DNA of 64,000 bases from Bacteroidetes bacterium UBA1941 (GTDB lineage: Bacteria > Bacteroidota > Bacteroidia > Chitinophagales > LD1). Positions 32,171-40,221 of this stretch are shown here, piece after piece (the stretch's first letter is position 1; each line of letters opens with the position of its first letter). The position numbers were made by a program, and so were the translations under genes. A model generated the notes under the pieces. It was not told where the DNA came from, made no database searches, and was given only the letters and a program-made list of their open reading frames with translations. Location of the stretch: assembly GCA_002336805.1 (NCBI GenBank), contig DDEZ01000012.1, positions 383,594 to 447,593 of the forward strand, written 5' to 3'.

Positions 32171-33124
32171 TCAGAGAGGGTGTGATGCCCTCTTTAGCCT
32201 GTCATTGACAGCTCTGCCAAGACCTCCCTCCGGGAGGTCTTTTGCTATTATGATATCCGCATCTGTAGCATCCATCTCGCGCATCGCAGCAAAGAGGCGC
32301 TTAGCTGCCTCATCTGTGCTGCCAGATGGTGAGAGGATATACTGGTACGGCACATCATATTTTTCTGTGAAACTGATGACGGCTATCTTTTTGTCTTTGT
32401 ACTGCTCCATCAGCGCCGGTATATCTCCGAGCAGGAGTGGTTTGCGCGGAGCGTAGTGAGAGGTGAGCATACCCGGTGCAGATGGATCTGATGAGCTGGT
32501 AGTAGCTACCTCCACGGCTCCCACCAGCGCCCTGATTTCCTCCAGCGCCAGCCCACCCAGGCGGTAGATCATCACCGTATCTCCCTCCATACCTACTATG
32601 GTAGACTCTATGCCCACGCGGCACTCGCCTCCATCCAGTATATAGGGTATGGCATCATGCATCTGCGCGTAGACATGCTGCGCCGAGGTCGGGCTGATAT
32701 AGCCAAAGGGATTGGCACTCGGCGCAGCCAGCGGGAAGTCCAGGCTGCGCAGCAGCGCCAGCGCCGTATCATGCTGCGGTATGCGAAAGGCCACCCGCTC
32801 CAGCCCCGACGTCACGATATCAGGTATGATGTTTTGCCTGGGCAGTAGTACAGTGAGTGGTCCCGGCATATAGCGCTCCATCAGCGGCACGAGTCGCGGC
32901 GGTATGGTAGTAGCATATCTCCTGATCTCACCTATAGAGTGTGTATGCGCTATGAGCGGATCAAAGAAGGGTCGGTTCTTTGCCTTGAATATCTTCAGCA
33001 CCGCATCCTCATTCAGCGCATTGCCGGCCAGGCCATAGACGGTCTCTGTAGGCATACCTACCAGCTCGCCGGAGCGGAGTAGCTCTGCAGCCAGTGCTAT
33101 ATCATGTCCTATGCGGGTATCCAT
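32171..33124 (-). CDS. tsaC: L-threonylcarbamoyladenylate synthase (Sua5 type)
   Basis: The enzyme makes threonylcarbamoyl-AMP from threonine, bicarbonate and ATP for the t6A37 modification of ANN-decoding tRNAs. The 317-residue product has the YrdC domain (PTETVYGLAGNA, KIFKAKNRPFFDPL, GPLTVLLPR, PSANPFGYISPT, RVGIESTIVG) and the extra C-terminal Sua5 domain (about residues 205-317), so it is the long Sua5 form and not the short TsaC. It is convergent with the surface protein and shares DNA with that gene's terminator. An uncertain point is whether its start is 33124 or slightly downstream. Confidence 0.95.
   Translation of the reverse strand: MDTRIGHDIALAAELLRSGELVGMPTETVYGLAGNALNEDAVLKIFKAKNRPFFDPLIAHTHSIGEIRRYATTIPPRLVPLMERYMPGPLTVLLPRQNIIPDIVTSGLERVAFRIPQHDTALALLRSLDFPLAAPSANPFGYISPTSAQHVYAQMHDAIPYILDGGECRVGIESTIVGMEGDTVMIYRLGGLALEEIRALVGAVEVATTSSSDPSAPGMLTSHYAPRKPLLLGDIPALMEQYKDKKIAVISFTEKYDVPYQYILSPSGSTDEAAKRLFAAMREMDATDADIIIAKDLPEGGLGRAVNDRLKRASHPL
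32221..32243 (+). terminator. Terminator for the surface-protein operon, inside tsaC
   Basis: A perfect stem GACCTCCC (32221-32228) with GGGAGGTC (32232-32239) and a three-base loop runs into TTTT. It lies 65 bases past the plus-strand stop at 32155 but within the 3' part of the convergent tsaC coding sequence. The fit to an intrinsic terminator is good. Confidence 0.6.
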
Positions 33125-33216
33125 CAGTGTGCGCCTTTTTTGAGTGCGCCCAAAACTATGATTTTTTTAGCCTCCTGCGGAAATCCCTATATTGCCCGTA
33201 TAATCCAATATCCGGC

Positions 33217-34056
33217 ATGATACTCGTAGCAGACTCAGGCTCTACCAAGACGAGCTGGCTGGCCCAGGGCGGCGAGCTGATAGAGACCATTGGCCTCAAT
33301 CCATTCTACTATCCCTCAGATGCCATCTACCGCGAGCTGGCTAAAAGCGACGGCCTGCACGCCATCCGCGAGGCGGTAAAACAGATATACTTCTACGGCT
33401 CCGGCGTATCCAGCCCTGAGCGGATAGACATCGTGTACCAGGGGCTGAAGAAATTCTTTCCCGCTGCAGAGATACATGTAGACCACGACATGATGGCCGC
33501 CTGCATAGCTACCTATGATGGCCGCCCCTGCATAGTAGGCATCCTCGGCACCGGCTCCAATGCCTGCGTGTATGATGGTGGCAAGATAGACTACACCATC
33601 CAGCGCGGTATGGGCTATATCCTGGGCGATGAGGCCAGCGGCAGCTACTTTGGCCGCCGGCTCCTGCAAGCCTGGCTATACAAAGAACTGCCACAGGCTA
33701 CCTATGACTATATGCAGGAGCACTATGACCTGACCAAGGAGAAGATCCTCTGGGCAGTCTACAATGAGCCGCACGCCAATGTGTACATGGCCCGCTTTGC
33801 CAAAGTCCTGACAGATGGTCCCGACCGTGGCTATATGGAGGAACTGGTGCGCAGCGGCTTCCGGGAGTTCTTTGAGCATGATGTCAAGTGCTTTGCCGGC
33901 TATGCGTCCATGCCCGTACATTTTGTAGGCTCTATCGCTCATCATTTCCGTCCGCAGCTGGAGCAGGTAGCACAGCAGTATGGCTGCACGATAGGCGCAG
34001 TAGACCGCCAGCCGGTATACAAGCTGCTGGAATACCACGAGCAGCAGGTGGTCTAA
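33217..34056 (+). CDS. BadF/BadG/BcrA/BcrD-type sugar kinase (N-acetylglucosamine kinase-like)
   Basis: From ATG 33217 the product is 279 residues starting MILVADSGSTKTSW, the phosphate-1 motif of the ASKHA kinase fold; the frame upstream to 33094 lacks family features. GILGTGSNACVYDG is the phosphate-2/acidic site and ILGDEASGSYFGR the adenosine-side region. Bacteroidota members of this size are usually called N-acetylglucosamine kinase, phosphorylating amino sugars from cell-wall or chitin breakdown, but the sugar is not proven. It is divergent from tsaC, with starts 92 bases apart. Two copies of the R repeat follow. Confidence 0.85.
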   Translation: MILVADSGSTKTSWLAQGGELIETIGLNPFYYPSDAIYRELAKSDGLHAIREAVKQIYFYGSGVSSPERIDIVYQGLKKFFPAAEIHVDHDMMAACIATYDGRPCIVGILGTGSNACVYDGGKIDYTIQRGMGYILGDEASGSYFGRRLLQAWLYKELPQATYDYMQEHYDLTKEKILWAVYNEPHANVYMARFAKVLTDGPDRGYMEELVRSGFREFFEHDVKCFAGYASMPVHFVGSIAHHFRPQLEQVAQQYGCTIGAVDRQPVYKLLEYHEQQVV

Positions 34057-34120
34057 GGCCCATAAGCATCCTATCAGCCATCCATTCTCTGATTGCAAAA
34101 TGTAATATACCATTGCACTC

Positions 34121-34166
34121 AGCCCCAACGGGGCGACCCGCCACTAGCGTAGGGCATCGCCCTACG
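34121..34166 (+). repeat. Double-hairpin repeat R3
   Basis: AGCCCC-AAC-GGGGCG, then GTAGGGC-ATC-GCCCTAC. Pairing in the second hairpin uses GTAGGGC/GCCCTAC, where R1 has ATAGGGC/GCCCTAT: a co-varying outer pair. TTGCACTC precedes it, similar to TGCATTC before R4. Confidence 0.9.
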
Positions 34167-34227
34167 GACACTGGCAAATCTTCAAAAGCCGACACAACCA
34201 ACGCTCAAACAAGCATCCGATGCATTC

Positions 34228-34272
34228 AGCCCCAACGGGGCGCCCGCCTCCAGCGTAGGGCATCGCCCTACG
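34228..34272 (+). repeat. Double-hairpin repeat R4
   Basis: Same unit as R3 with one base lost in the spacer (CGCCCGCC for CGACCCGCC). Both hairpins are perfect. It is the fourth copy in the window and in the same orientation as the others. Confidence 0.9.
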
Positions 34273-34332
34273 TAACTTCAATATATCTTCAGAATATTTG
34301 CAAAACCGTACTGCATTCCATCTGCCTTGCAT

Positions 34333-34340
34333 TACCTTTG
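34333..34340 (+). promoter_or_regulatory. TAnnTTTG -7-like box upstream of the ClC gene
   Basis: TACCTTTG matches the Bacteroidota -7 consensus exactly. No TTTG/TTG lies at the expected 17-23 base spacing, so only half a promoter is supported. It would give a leader of about 85 bases. Confidence 0.3.
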
Positions 34341-34431
34341 CCCCGCCAAAGAAAGATCCCCCTTCTTTTGCACAGATAGTGCGCTGCCTCAGGGCACGTC
34401 ATTTGCATGCTTAAAAAAATAAAGGGGGATC

Positions 34432-35769
34432 ATGAAAGAAAGTTTTGAGGAGCAGACCGCTATTTTCCTCAGTATAGTGAAGTGGATCATACTGGCTGTG
34501 ATCATCGGGGTACTCGTAGGCGGGTCTACTACTGTTTTCCTCAAGCTGCTGCACCTGAGCACGGACTTCACCTATCAGCTGCCGTATTATTATGTTGCTC
34601 TGCCCTTCACGTTTGTGCTCTGCACTTTCCTCATCAATAAACTCGCTCCCCAGTCCAAAGGCCACGGTACAGAGAAAGTAATAGAAGCCGTACACAAACG
34701 CTCGGGCAAGATCAATGTAGGTGTCATACCCGTCAAATTATTTACTACGATCATCACCCTGGCCAGCGGTGGCTCTGTGGGCAAGGAGGGACCGAGCGGA
34801 CAGATCGGTGCGGGCCTCGCGTCTCTTTTCTCAGATATTTTCCGGCTGGAGGACCGTGACCGCAAGAAGCTGGTGATCTGTGGTATCAGCGCAGGTTTTG
34901 CCGCTGTTTTTGGCACACCGATATCCGGTGCCATTTTTGGGCTCGAGGTACTGTATGTAGGGGCTGTGATGTATGATGTCATGCTGCCGTCCTTCATTTC
35001 CGGTATCATTGCCTATCATGTCTGCACTGTTTTTGGCATCACCTATTTTCATAGCAGCATTAGCTTTGTACCGGTATTCTCGCAGTCATTTTTCCTGATA
35101 GTGATGCTGGCAGGCATCGTCTTTGGCACTATCTCCTTTGCTTTCATAGAGAGCTTCCGCGCTATAGAGGGGCTCATACATCGATGGACCTTGAATGAGT
35201 ACCTCAAAAACTTTATAGGAGGTACAGCACTGGTAGCGTTTATATTTCTTTTCTCAGTGAAATATGCCGGGCTCGGCACTGACACCATCGAGCAGGAGCT
35301 CAGTGGCAAAGAATACGCCTTCTGGTATGACTTCCTGCTGAAGATGCTCTTTACGATCATCACGCTCAGCTTTGGCGGCAGTGGCGGCGTGGTCACTCCG
35401 ATCTTCTTCATCGGAGCAGCAGCGGGTAGCCTCTTTGCCCAGGTACTGCATGTAGACAATGCCACCTTTGCGGCCATCGGCATGGTGAGCCTGCTCTCCG
35501 GCGCTGCCAATACACCTATCGCAGCCAGCATCATGGGGCTGGAGCTGTTTGGCCCGGCAGTAGCTACCTATGCCGCTATCAGTTGCGTCATCAGCTTCCT
35601 CATGACGGGTCACAGGAGCATCTATCCGTCTCAGATATTATCTACTAAAAAAGCATCAGCTATAGAGGTGGAGATGGGTGAGGAGATGCACAAGTTATCA
35701 GCTACTGTAGGGCCGCAGGGACGCATCAGCCTGGACCGCCTCAGGAGGCTTTGGGACAGTATCAGATAG
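34432..35769 (+). CDS. ClC-family chloride channel/transporter
   Basis: A 445-residue inner-membrane protein with ten or more helices. The central ClC motif GGSVGKEGPSGQIGA is at about residues 113-127; the Glu in GKEGP is the gating glutamate used by H+/Cl- exchangers. The third motif region is GGVVTPIFFIGAAAG near residue 320. The first motif, usually GSGIP, is here HGTEKV, so ion selectivity may differ from chloride (such variants can prefer other anions). No CBS or TrkA-C domain follows the membrane part. It is monocistronic; the AraC gene downstream is on the other strand. The end of its coding sequence takes part in a long inverted duplication. Confidence 0.9.
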   Translation: MKESFEEQTAIFLSIVKWIILAVIIGVLVGGSTTVFLKLLHLSTDFTYQLPYYYVALPFTFVLCTFLINKLAPQSKGHGTEKVIEAVHKRSGKINVGVIPVKLFTTIITLASGGSVGKEGPSGQIGAGLASLFSDIFRLEDRDRKKLVICGISAGFAAVFGTPISGAIFGLEVLYVGAVMYDVMLPSFISGIIAYHVCTVFGITYFHSSISFVPVFSQSFFLIVMLAGIVFGTISFAFIESFRAIEGLIHRWTLNEYLKNFIGGTALVAFIFLFSVKYAGLGTDTIEQELSGKEYAFWYDFLLKMLFTIITLSFGGSGGVVTPIFFIGAAAGSLFAQVLHVDNATFAAIGMVSLLSGAANTPIAASIMGLELFGPAVATYAAISCVISFLMTGHRSIYPSQILSTKKASAIEVEMGEEMHKLSATVGPQGRISLDRLRRLWDSIR

Positions 35770-35816
35770 ATCGGTGCAGATCCCCCTACAGCTGATCTAT
35801 CTTGTCCCAAAGCTCC
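35744..35816. repeat. Inverted duplication spanning the ClC stop codon
   Basis: The left arm (35744-35772) and right arm (35794-35816) are inverted copies. The blocks GGAG, CTTTGGGACA and AGATAGATC pair fully; the left arm has a single extra G and an extra GTATC. The stop codon lies in the left arm. The mRNA end would fold into a long imperfect hairpin that may end or protect the transcript, without a clear T run. Confidence 0.75.
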
Positions 35817-35911
35817 GAAGGAGGTATAAAACCTAAATCCCAGAAGAGGATACAAAGCTATACCTGTCTATGCGGAGTGGCTGGTATTATTGATCGGATG
35901 TATGGTACTTT

Positions 35912-36826
35912 TTACTTGTACAGGTTTTCACGAAATGTGGCAGGAGTCATGCCTCCATACTTGCGAAAGAAGCGTCCGAAGTAGCTATTGTCCTCAAAAC
36001 CGAGGTCGTAGGCTATCTGCGTGATGGTCCTGTCAGAGTGCGTCAGCAGCCGGCGCGCCTCCAGCATGATGCGGTCACGTATAAACTCCCCCGCGGGTTT
36101 GCCTTTATGCTTTTTGCAGATGGCATTGAGGTAGTTGGGCGTCACATGCAGCATAGCTGCATAGTCTGCTACCAGGTGGCATTTGCGAAAGTTCTTCTCG
36201 ACGAGTGTCTCCAGCTCCCTGAGGCGACTATCTATCACATGATTTTCAGATGTGGGCGGCATAGCTTTCTCATACACACCTGACAGCTCAAAGAGGATGA
36301 TATTGATATAAGAGCGGATGATATGCTGGCTATAGCTGCGCGGGTGCAGATGCTCCTGCTCCACATCCAGCAGCAGGCGCTCCAGGTGTGTCTTCTCAGC
36401 CCTCCCCAGATCGAGGTAGGCATGGCGGTAGATATTATTGAAAAAGAGATAGGCCCGCAGTTCCTTGTACTGCAGTGTCAGCGTAAAGAACTCTTTGGTG
36501 AAAAGCAATACGAATCCCTTTACTCCCCTGAAGCTTTCCCAGGCATGCACCTGCCCGGGTGCGATGAGAAAAACCCGGCGTGCCTTTAGCTCATAGCTTT
36601 TAAAGTCAATGAGGTGCGCGCCCTGTCCACTTGTCACAAAGAAAAGTGCAAAGTGGTCATGCCGGTGCGGATGCTTCAGGTGGTCTATATCAGTGACGAA
36701 ATACTCAAAACGGTAAAACTCAAAATCTACGGCCGTAGCCTTTTTCTTTTTGATCTCACCGATGCGGTAGGATGGTATTTTGTCGCGCTGTGTCACTGCT
36801 GCAAAGAGACTAACAACCAATGACAA
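35912..36826 (-). CDS. AraC-family transcriptional regulator
   Basis: A 304-residue regulator with an N-terminal cupin-like sensing domain (about residues 30-120; PHRHDHFALFFVTSGQGAHLID and RRVFLIAPGQVHAWE are typical) and a C-terminal double HTH of about 100 residues. The HTH part includes HLVADYAAMLHVTPNYLNAICKK, AGEFIRDRIMLEARRLL and TQIAYDLGFEDNSYFGRFFRKYGGMTPATFR, given here as ends of longer stretches. It is divergent from the OmpA lipoprotein, with 130 bases between starts, so it may regulate that gene or itself. The effector is unknown. No operator could be assigned with confidence. Confidence 0.93.
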   Translation of the reverse strand: MSLVVSLFAAVTQRDKIPSYRIGEIKKKKATAVDFEFYRFEYFVTDIDHLKHPHRHDHFALFFVTSGQGAHLIDFKSYELKARRVFLIAPGQVHAWESFRGVKGFVLLFTKEFFTLTLQYKELRAYLFFNNIYRHAYLDLGRAEKTHLERLLLDVEQEHLHPRSYSQHIIRSYINIILFELSGVYEKAMPPTSENHVIDSRLRELETLVEKNFRKCHLVADYAAMLHVTPNYLNAICKKHKGKPAGEFIRDRIMLEARRLLTHSDRTITQIAYDLGFEDNSYFGRFFRKYGGMTPATFRENLYK

Positions 36827-36894
36827 AAAATGCTAAAAGATAAAAAGTACCATTGGCTTTGTAGTTAGTGCCATACCATCATCGGCAGCCCCTG

Positions 36895-36902
36895 TATTTT
36901 TG
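36895..36902 (+). promoter_or_regulatory. TAnnTTTG -7-like box upstream of the OmpA lipoprotein
   Basis: TATTTTTG fits the Bacteroidota -7 consensus and lies about 55 bases before the ATG at 36957. No well-spaced -33 element is evident; a TTTG 33 bases upstream is too far. Confidence 0.3.
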
Positions 36903-36956
36903 CTATCGCCCTGGAGACGCCACTATTTTCGACAACCTAAATCAATACACAAAACA

Positions 36957-37814
36957 ATGAACAACATCAAAATGGTGCTTGTGATCCTCAGTCTGGCAGT
37001 ACTGAGCTCCTGTGCCAGCAAGAAGGCTGCCCTCACCGATGCCAACAAGAAACTGACAATAGACGTCAAAAACTGCCAAGACCAGCTGGCCGGCACCAAA
37101 GACGCCAATGACAAGCTCAATGCCAAAGTAGCCTCCCTCCAGAGTATCATAGACGACCTCAATAAGCGCCTGGCCGGTGCCAGCAAAGACAATGCTCAGA
37201 TCCTGAATACCCTGCAGGATGTCTCCGTCATGTCCGCCAAACAAGCCGAGAGTGTCAAGAAGTCTCTAGATGTGATCAACTCTAAAGACAACTACATAAA
37301 CGGCCTACAGTCTGCCATGGCCCGCAAGGACTCCCTGAATATGGTGCTGGTCAATAACCTCAAAGGCGCCGTAGGCGACCTCAATGATAAGGACATCAAT
37401 ATCAAAGTAGAGAAAGGCGTGGTCTATGTAGACATCTCTGACAAGATGCTCTTCAATAGCGGCCGCTACACGGTGACCAAGGCAGCCCGCACGGTACTGG
37501 GCAAGGTAGCCAAAGTCCTCGATGCACACCCTGAGATAGAGTTTATGGTAGAGGGCTACACAGATAATGTGCCCATCCACACCGGCGAGCTGGTAGACAA
37601 CTGGGACCTCAGCGTAAAGCGTGCCACCTCTGTAGTGCGCCTGCTGCAGCACGACTACCACATAGCACCCACCCGCATGACCGCAGCCGGCCGCAGCCAG
37701 TACCTGCCCGTATCTACCAATGACACCCCTGCAGGCCGCTCGCTAAACAGGCGCACCCGCATCGTGATACTCCCACAACTAGACCAGTTCTTTGACCTGC
37801 TGGTCAAGAAATAA
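36957..37814 (+). CDS. OmpA/MotB-domain outer-membrane lipoprotein
   Basis: The ATG at 36957 gives a lipoprotein signal (MNNIKMVLVILSLAVLSSC) with a clear lipobox; the frame back to 36900 adds only noncoding-like residues. Residues about 25-125 form an alpha-helical coiled-coil (KNCQDQLAGTKDANDKLNAKV and following). Residues about 155-285 are an OmpA C-terminal peptidoglycan-binding domain (MLFNSGRYTVTKAARTVLGKV, EFMVEGYTDNVPIH, WDLSVKRATSVVRLL, MTAAGRSQYLPV, NRRTRIVILP). It should tether the outer membrane to peptidoglycan. It is followed by a strong terminator. The neighbouring divergent AraC gene could control it. Confidence 0.92.
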   Translation: MNNIKMVLVILSLAVLSSCASKKAALTDANKKLTIDVKNCQDQLAGTKDANDKLNAKVASLQSIIDDLNKRLAGASKDNAQILNTLQDVSVMSAKQAESVKKSLDVINSKDNYINGLQSAMARKDSLNMVLVNNLKGAVGDLNDKDINIKVEKGVVYVDISDKMLFNSGRYTVTKAARTVLGKVAKVLDAHPEIEFMVEGYTDNVPIHTGELVDNWDLSVKRATSVVRLLQHDYHIAPTRMTAAGRSQYLPVSTNDTPAGRSLNRRTRIVILPQLDQFFDLLVKK

Positions 37815-37846
37815 AATAGCTTGCTTTTTAAGGATTGGTTAAACTA

Positions 37847-37881
37847 GCTGCCGCACCCATTGGTGCGGCAGCACTATTTTT
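37847..37881 (+). terminator. Rho-independent terminator after the OmpA lipoprotein
   Basis: A perfect 11-bp GC-rich stem, GCTGCCGCACC (37847-37857) with GGTGCGGCAGC (37862-37872), four-base loop CATT, followed by ACTATTTTT. Confidence 0.9.
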
Positions 37882-37954
37882 ACATCAGATAAATTTTATC
37901 GTATATCGAAAACTTTGCACCATACCCGATAATCAACCGCAAAAAACTCCCTCT

Positions 37955-38004
37955 GGTCTAAGCTTCCAGCTTAGACCTACAATAAGTTAAGCTTTCAGCT
38001 TAAC
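37955..38004. repeat. Pair of related AAGCT-type hairpins
   Basis: Hairpin 1: GGTCTAAGCT-TCC-AGCTTAGACC (37955-37977). Hairpin 2: GTTAAGCT-TTC-AGCTTAAC (37986-38004). Both have perfect arms, a pyrimidine triloop and the inner TAAGCT/AGCTTA. They differ by compensatory changes in the outer arm and look like two units of one repeat family. Confidence 0.85.
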
Positions 38005-38106
38005 AGTATACCGCAGCATTAACCTTTTATTGCAACACATTGCAAATAAATAAACTTATATTAATTTGATATAAAATACATTACAAGAACAACTTCTACC
38101 CTCTTC

Positions 38107-38262
38107 AGTCGAAAAACTTGCTCTCTTAAACAGCTATCAGTCCACCACAGTCACTACCTTATCCCCTCTCTCCACCAGCTGCCCTACCCTCCAGACCGCC
38201 TGCCCAGCCTCACTGGCCCCTAGTCGAAAAACTTGCTCGGCCTCGGGTGCCACAGCTATCAG
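38107..38262. repeat. Direct duplication of a selD 3' segment past its stop codon
   Basis: AGTCGAAAAACTTGCTC occurs at 38107-38123 (outside selD) and at 38222-38238 (inside), and CAGCTATCAG follows each at 38131-38140 and 38253-38262 in the same order. The outer copy overlaps the selD stop by a few bases. Spacing differs slightly, so this is a degraded tandem duplication of about 35-40 bases. Confidence 0.7.
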
Positions 38263-39198
38263 CAGGCCCCCGCTGGTCTGCGGGTCGCAGAGGGTCAGCA
38301 GGCGCTCACCATCCACACCGGCCACCTTGGCCTCATAGCTCTTCCAGTTGCGCATCGTATTATCGGCATAGACATAGGCAGCAGTGAGCTCCTTCACACC
38401 ATCCAGCAGCGGCACCTGGCCGTAGTCCACCTGTGCTGATAGGTCACTACCCTCGCACATCTCTATCAGGTGCCCCAGCAGGCCGAAGCCCGTCACATCG
38501 GTCATGGCATGTACATAGTCATAAGCCGCAGCCACCGCACCAAAGTCATTGAGCGTAGCCATCTGCTCTATGGCGGGACGTATCGCATCAGCCGTCCTGA
38601 GGCCACGCTTCAGCGCTGTAGCCATCATACCCACGCCTATCGGCTTGGTCAGGTAGAGTGCATCACCTACCTGTGCGGTTGAGTTGCGCTTCAGATCCTT
38701 GACCGCCACCGTGCCATTCACAGACAGGCCAAAGAAAGGCTCCGGTGCGTCTATCGTGTGGCCACCAGCCAGTGTGATGCCGGCCTTGGCGCAGGTCTCC
38801 TTTGCTCCTCTGATAATCTCTCGGGCTATGTCCGCGGGCAGCTTCTCTACCGGCAGGCCCATCACGGCTATGGCCATGAGTGGCCGGCCTCCCATAGCAT
38901 ACACATCACTGATCGCATTGGCAGCAGCTATGCGGCCGTAGTCGTACGCATCATCTACTATAGGGGTGAAGAAGTCCGTCGTACTGATCAGCGCCGTACC
39001 ATTGCCCAGATCATAGACGGCGGCATCATCACTGGTGTCATTGCCCACCAGCAGTAGCGGGTCTATCGTGTGGCCTGTCTTGCTGCCGCTCAGTATCTCT
39101 GCCAGCACTGCCGGCGCTACCTTGCAGCCGCAGCCGGAGCCCTTGCTGTATTGTGTCAGCCGTGTCGCATCAGGCTTCTTACTCTCTAGTGTGAACAT
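38137..39198 (-). CDS. selD: Selenide, water dikinase (selenophosphate synthetase)
   Basis: SelD makes selenophosphate from selenide and ATP, the donor for selenocysteine and 2-selenouridine. The 353-residue product shows the N-terminal catalytic GSGCGCKVAP (Cys23 and Lys26 equivalents of the E. coli Cys17/Lys20), DDAAVYDLG for metal and ATP, and the AIR-synthase fold with GGHTIDAPEPFFGLS and CDPQTSGGLL. The active residue is Cys, not selenocysteine, and no in-frame TGA is needed. It lies 6 bases downstream of mnmH on the same strand, so selenium is probably used for tRNA wobble selenouridine. No selA/selB/selC is seen in the window. Confidence 0.96.
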   Translation of the reverse strand: MFTLESKKPDATRLTQYSKGSGCGCKVAPAVLAEILSGSKTGHTIDPLLLVGNDTSDDAAVYDLGNGTALISTTDFFTPIVDDAYDYGRIAAANAISDVYAMGGRPLMAIAVMGLPVEKLPADIAREIIRGAKETCAKAGITLAGGHTIDAPEPFFGLSVNGTVAVKDLKRNSTAQVGDALYLTKPIGVGMMATALKRGLRTADAIRPAIEQMATLNDFGAVAAAYDYVHAMTDVTGFGLLGHLIEMCEGSDLSAQVDYGQVPLLDGVKELTAAYVYADNTMRNWKSYEAKVAGVDGERLLTLCDPQTSGGLLIAVAPEAEQVFRLGASEAGQAVWRVGQLVERGDKVVTVVD

Positions 39199-39204
39199 AC
39201 CTTC

Positions 39205-40221
39205 TTACTTATAAGCCATCAATGTATCTGCCAGTCCTCCTATACCAGACTCGCTGCCAGGCACTCTCACGAGCTGCCCCGCTGTGTAGCCCGACAGCCC
39301 CTTATCATAGGCCCTATCATAGTAGCGCAGCGTCAGCCTTACTACTTCATCCAGCTTCCCTTCTTCCAGTGCCACCAGCGCAGCCTTCATGGCCTCATTG
39401 CCCAGGCGGCGCTCTATGGCACGTATGGCTGTCTCCAGTTCCTCCTTTGGAAAGGTACCATAGTCTCTGACCAGCCGCTCTATGCGCTGGTCCATAGCAG
39501 CCTCTATAGCATACACGGGTGCCACTCTCATCTGACGCCACAGTGCATCAGGTATCACACATCGGCCCACACTCTTGCTCTCATCCTCTATCCAGATAGG
39601 CTCTGTGGTATCGAGTGCCGAGAGCTGCAGGTGTATCAGGTTCTCAAAGTGCTCTGTACGTGGCTGCGCCTCCTGCCCTATCCCACCAAAGGCTGAACCC
39701 CTATGGCAGGCCAGCCCCTCCAGGTCTATGATCTGCTCGCCTCTTTGCGCCAGCACATGCAGCAGCTCTGTCTTTCCGCTACCCGTACGTCCACCTATGA
39801 TCCGCAGTGGCAGCGGCTGCGCCAGTGCAGCGAGCACATGATGGCGATAGGCCTTGTAGCCACCCTTGAGCACCGTGACCTCATAGCCGACCAGGTCATA
39901 CAGCCAGGCCATGCTACCGCTGCGCATACCGCCGCGCCAGCAGTGGATATAGATCTTATTGTCCCTGACCAGTGGCTTCACATAGCGGACAAAGTCAGCC
40001 ATCTTCTTGCCCACTATCTCCAGCCCTAGCTCTATAGCCTCTGCCCTGCCCTGCTGCACATAGGCGGTACCCACCACCGCCCTCTCCGCATCATCAAAGA
40101 GGGGCAGGCTCATAGCATGGGGGATGTGGCCCACAGCATACTCACCCGGAGACCGTACATCCAGCAGCAGCTGCTGTCGGGACTCGCGCATGAAGTCGTC
40201 TATATCTAGTGTACGTACCAC
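39205..40221 (-). CDS. mnmH: tRNA 2-selenouridine synthase
   Basis: MnmH (SelU/YbbB) replaces sulfur by selenium in (c)mnm5s2U34 of tRNAs for Lys, Glu and Gln, via a geranylated intermediate. The 338-residue product has an N-terminal rhodanese domain (LLDVRSPGEYAVGHIPHA) with the catalytic Cys94 in YIHCWRGGMRSGSM, then a P-loop domain with GGRTGSGKTELL near residues 143-154. Length fits the family (about 350). It starts the minus-strand pair mnmH-selD, a standard gene neighbourhood. No neighbouring genes for selenocysteine insertion are visible. Confidence 0.95.
   Translation of the reverse strand: MVRTLDIDDFMRESRQQLLLDVRSPGEYAVGHIPHAMSLPLFDDAERAVVGTAYVQQGRAEAIELGLEIVGKKMADFVRYVKPLVRDNKIYIHCWRGGMRSGSMAWLYDLVGYEVTVLKGGYKAYRHHVLAALAQPLPLRIIGGRTGSGKTELLHVLAQRGEQIIDLEGLACHRGSAFGGIGQEAQPRTEHFENLIHLQLSALDTTEPIWIEDESKSVGRCVIPDALWRQMRVAPVYAIEAAMDQRIERLVRDYGTFPKEELETAIRAIERRLGNEAMKAALVALEEGKLDEVVRLTLRYYDRAYDKGLSGYTAGQLVRVPGSESGIGGLADTLMAYK

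Larger units (their letters stand above)
34057..34431. other. Intergenic region with two R repeats and a promoter-like box
   Basis: The 375-base gap holds R3 and R4 (34121-34166 and 34228-34272) about 60 bases apart, then about 160 bases of leader before the ClC gene. A TACCTTTG is at 34333-34340. Short plus and minus frames here are repeat translations, not genes. Confidence 0.75.
37815..38136. other. Intergenic region between OmpA lipoprotein and selD
   Basis: This 322-base gap between convergent genes contains the OmpA terminator (37847-37881), a pair of related hairpins (37955-38004), an AT-rich stretch around 38030-38095, and a short duplicate of the selD 3' end (38107-38140). No gene is supported. 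Confidence 0.75.

Noticed and set aside
39121..39145. Selenocysteine in SelD
   Set aside because: The catalytic position reads as a Cys codon and there is no in-frame TGA or downstream SECIS-like need.
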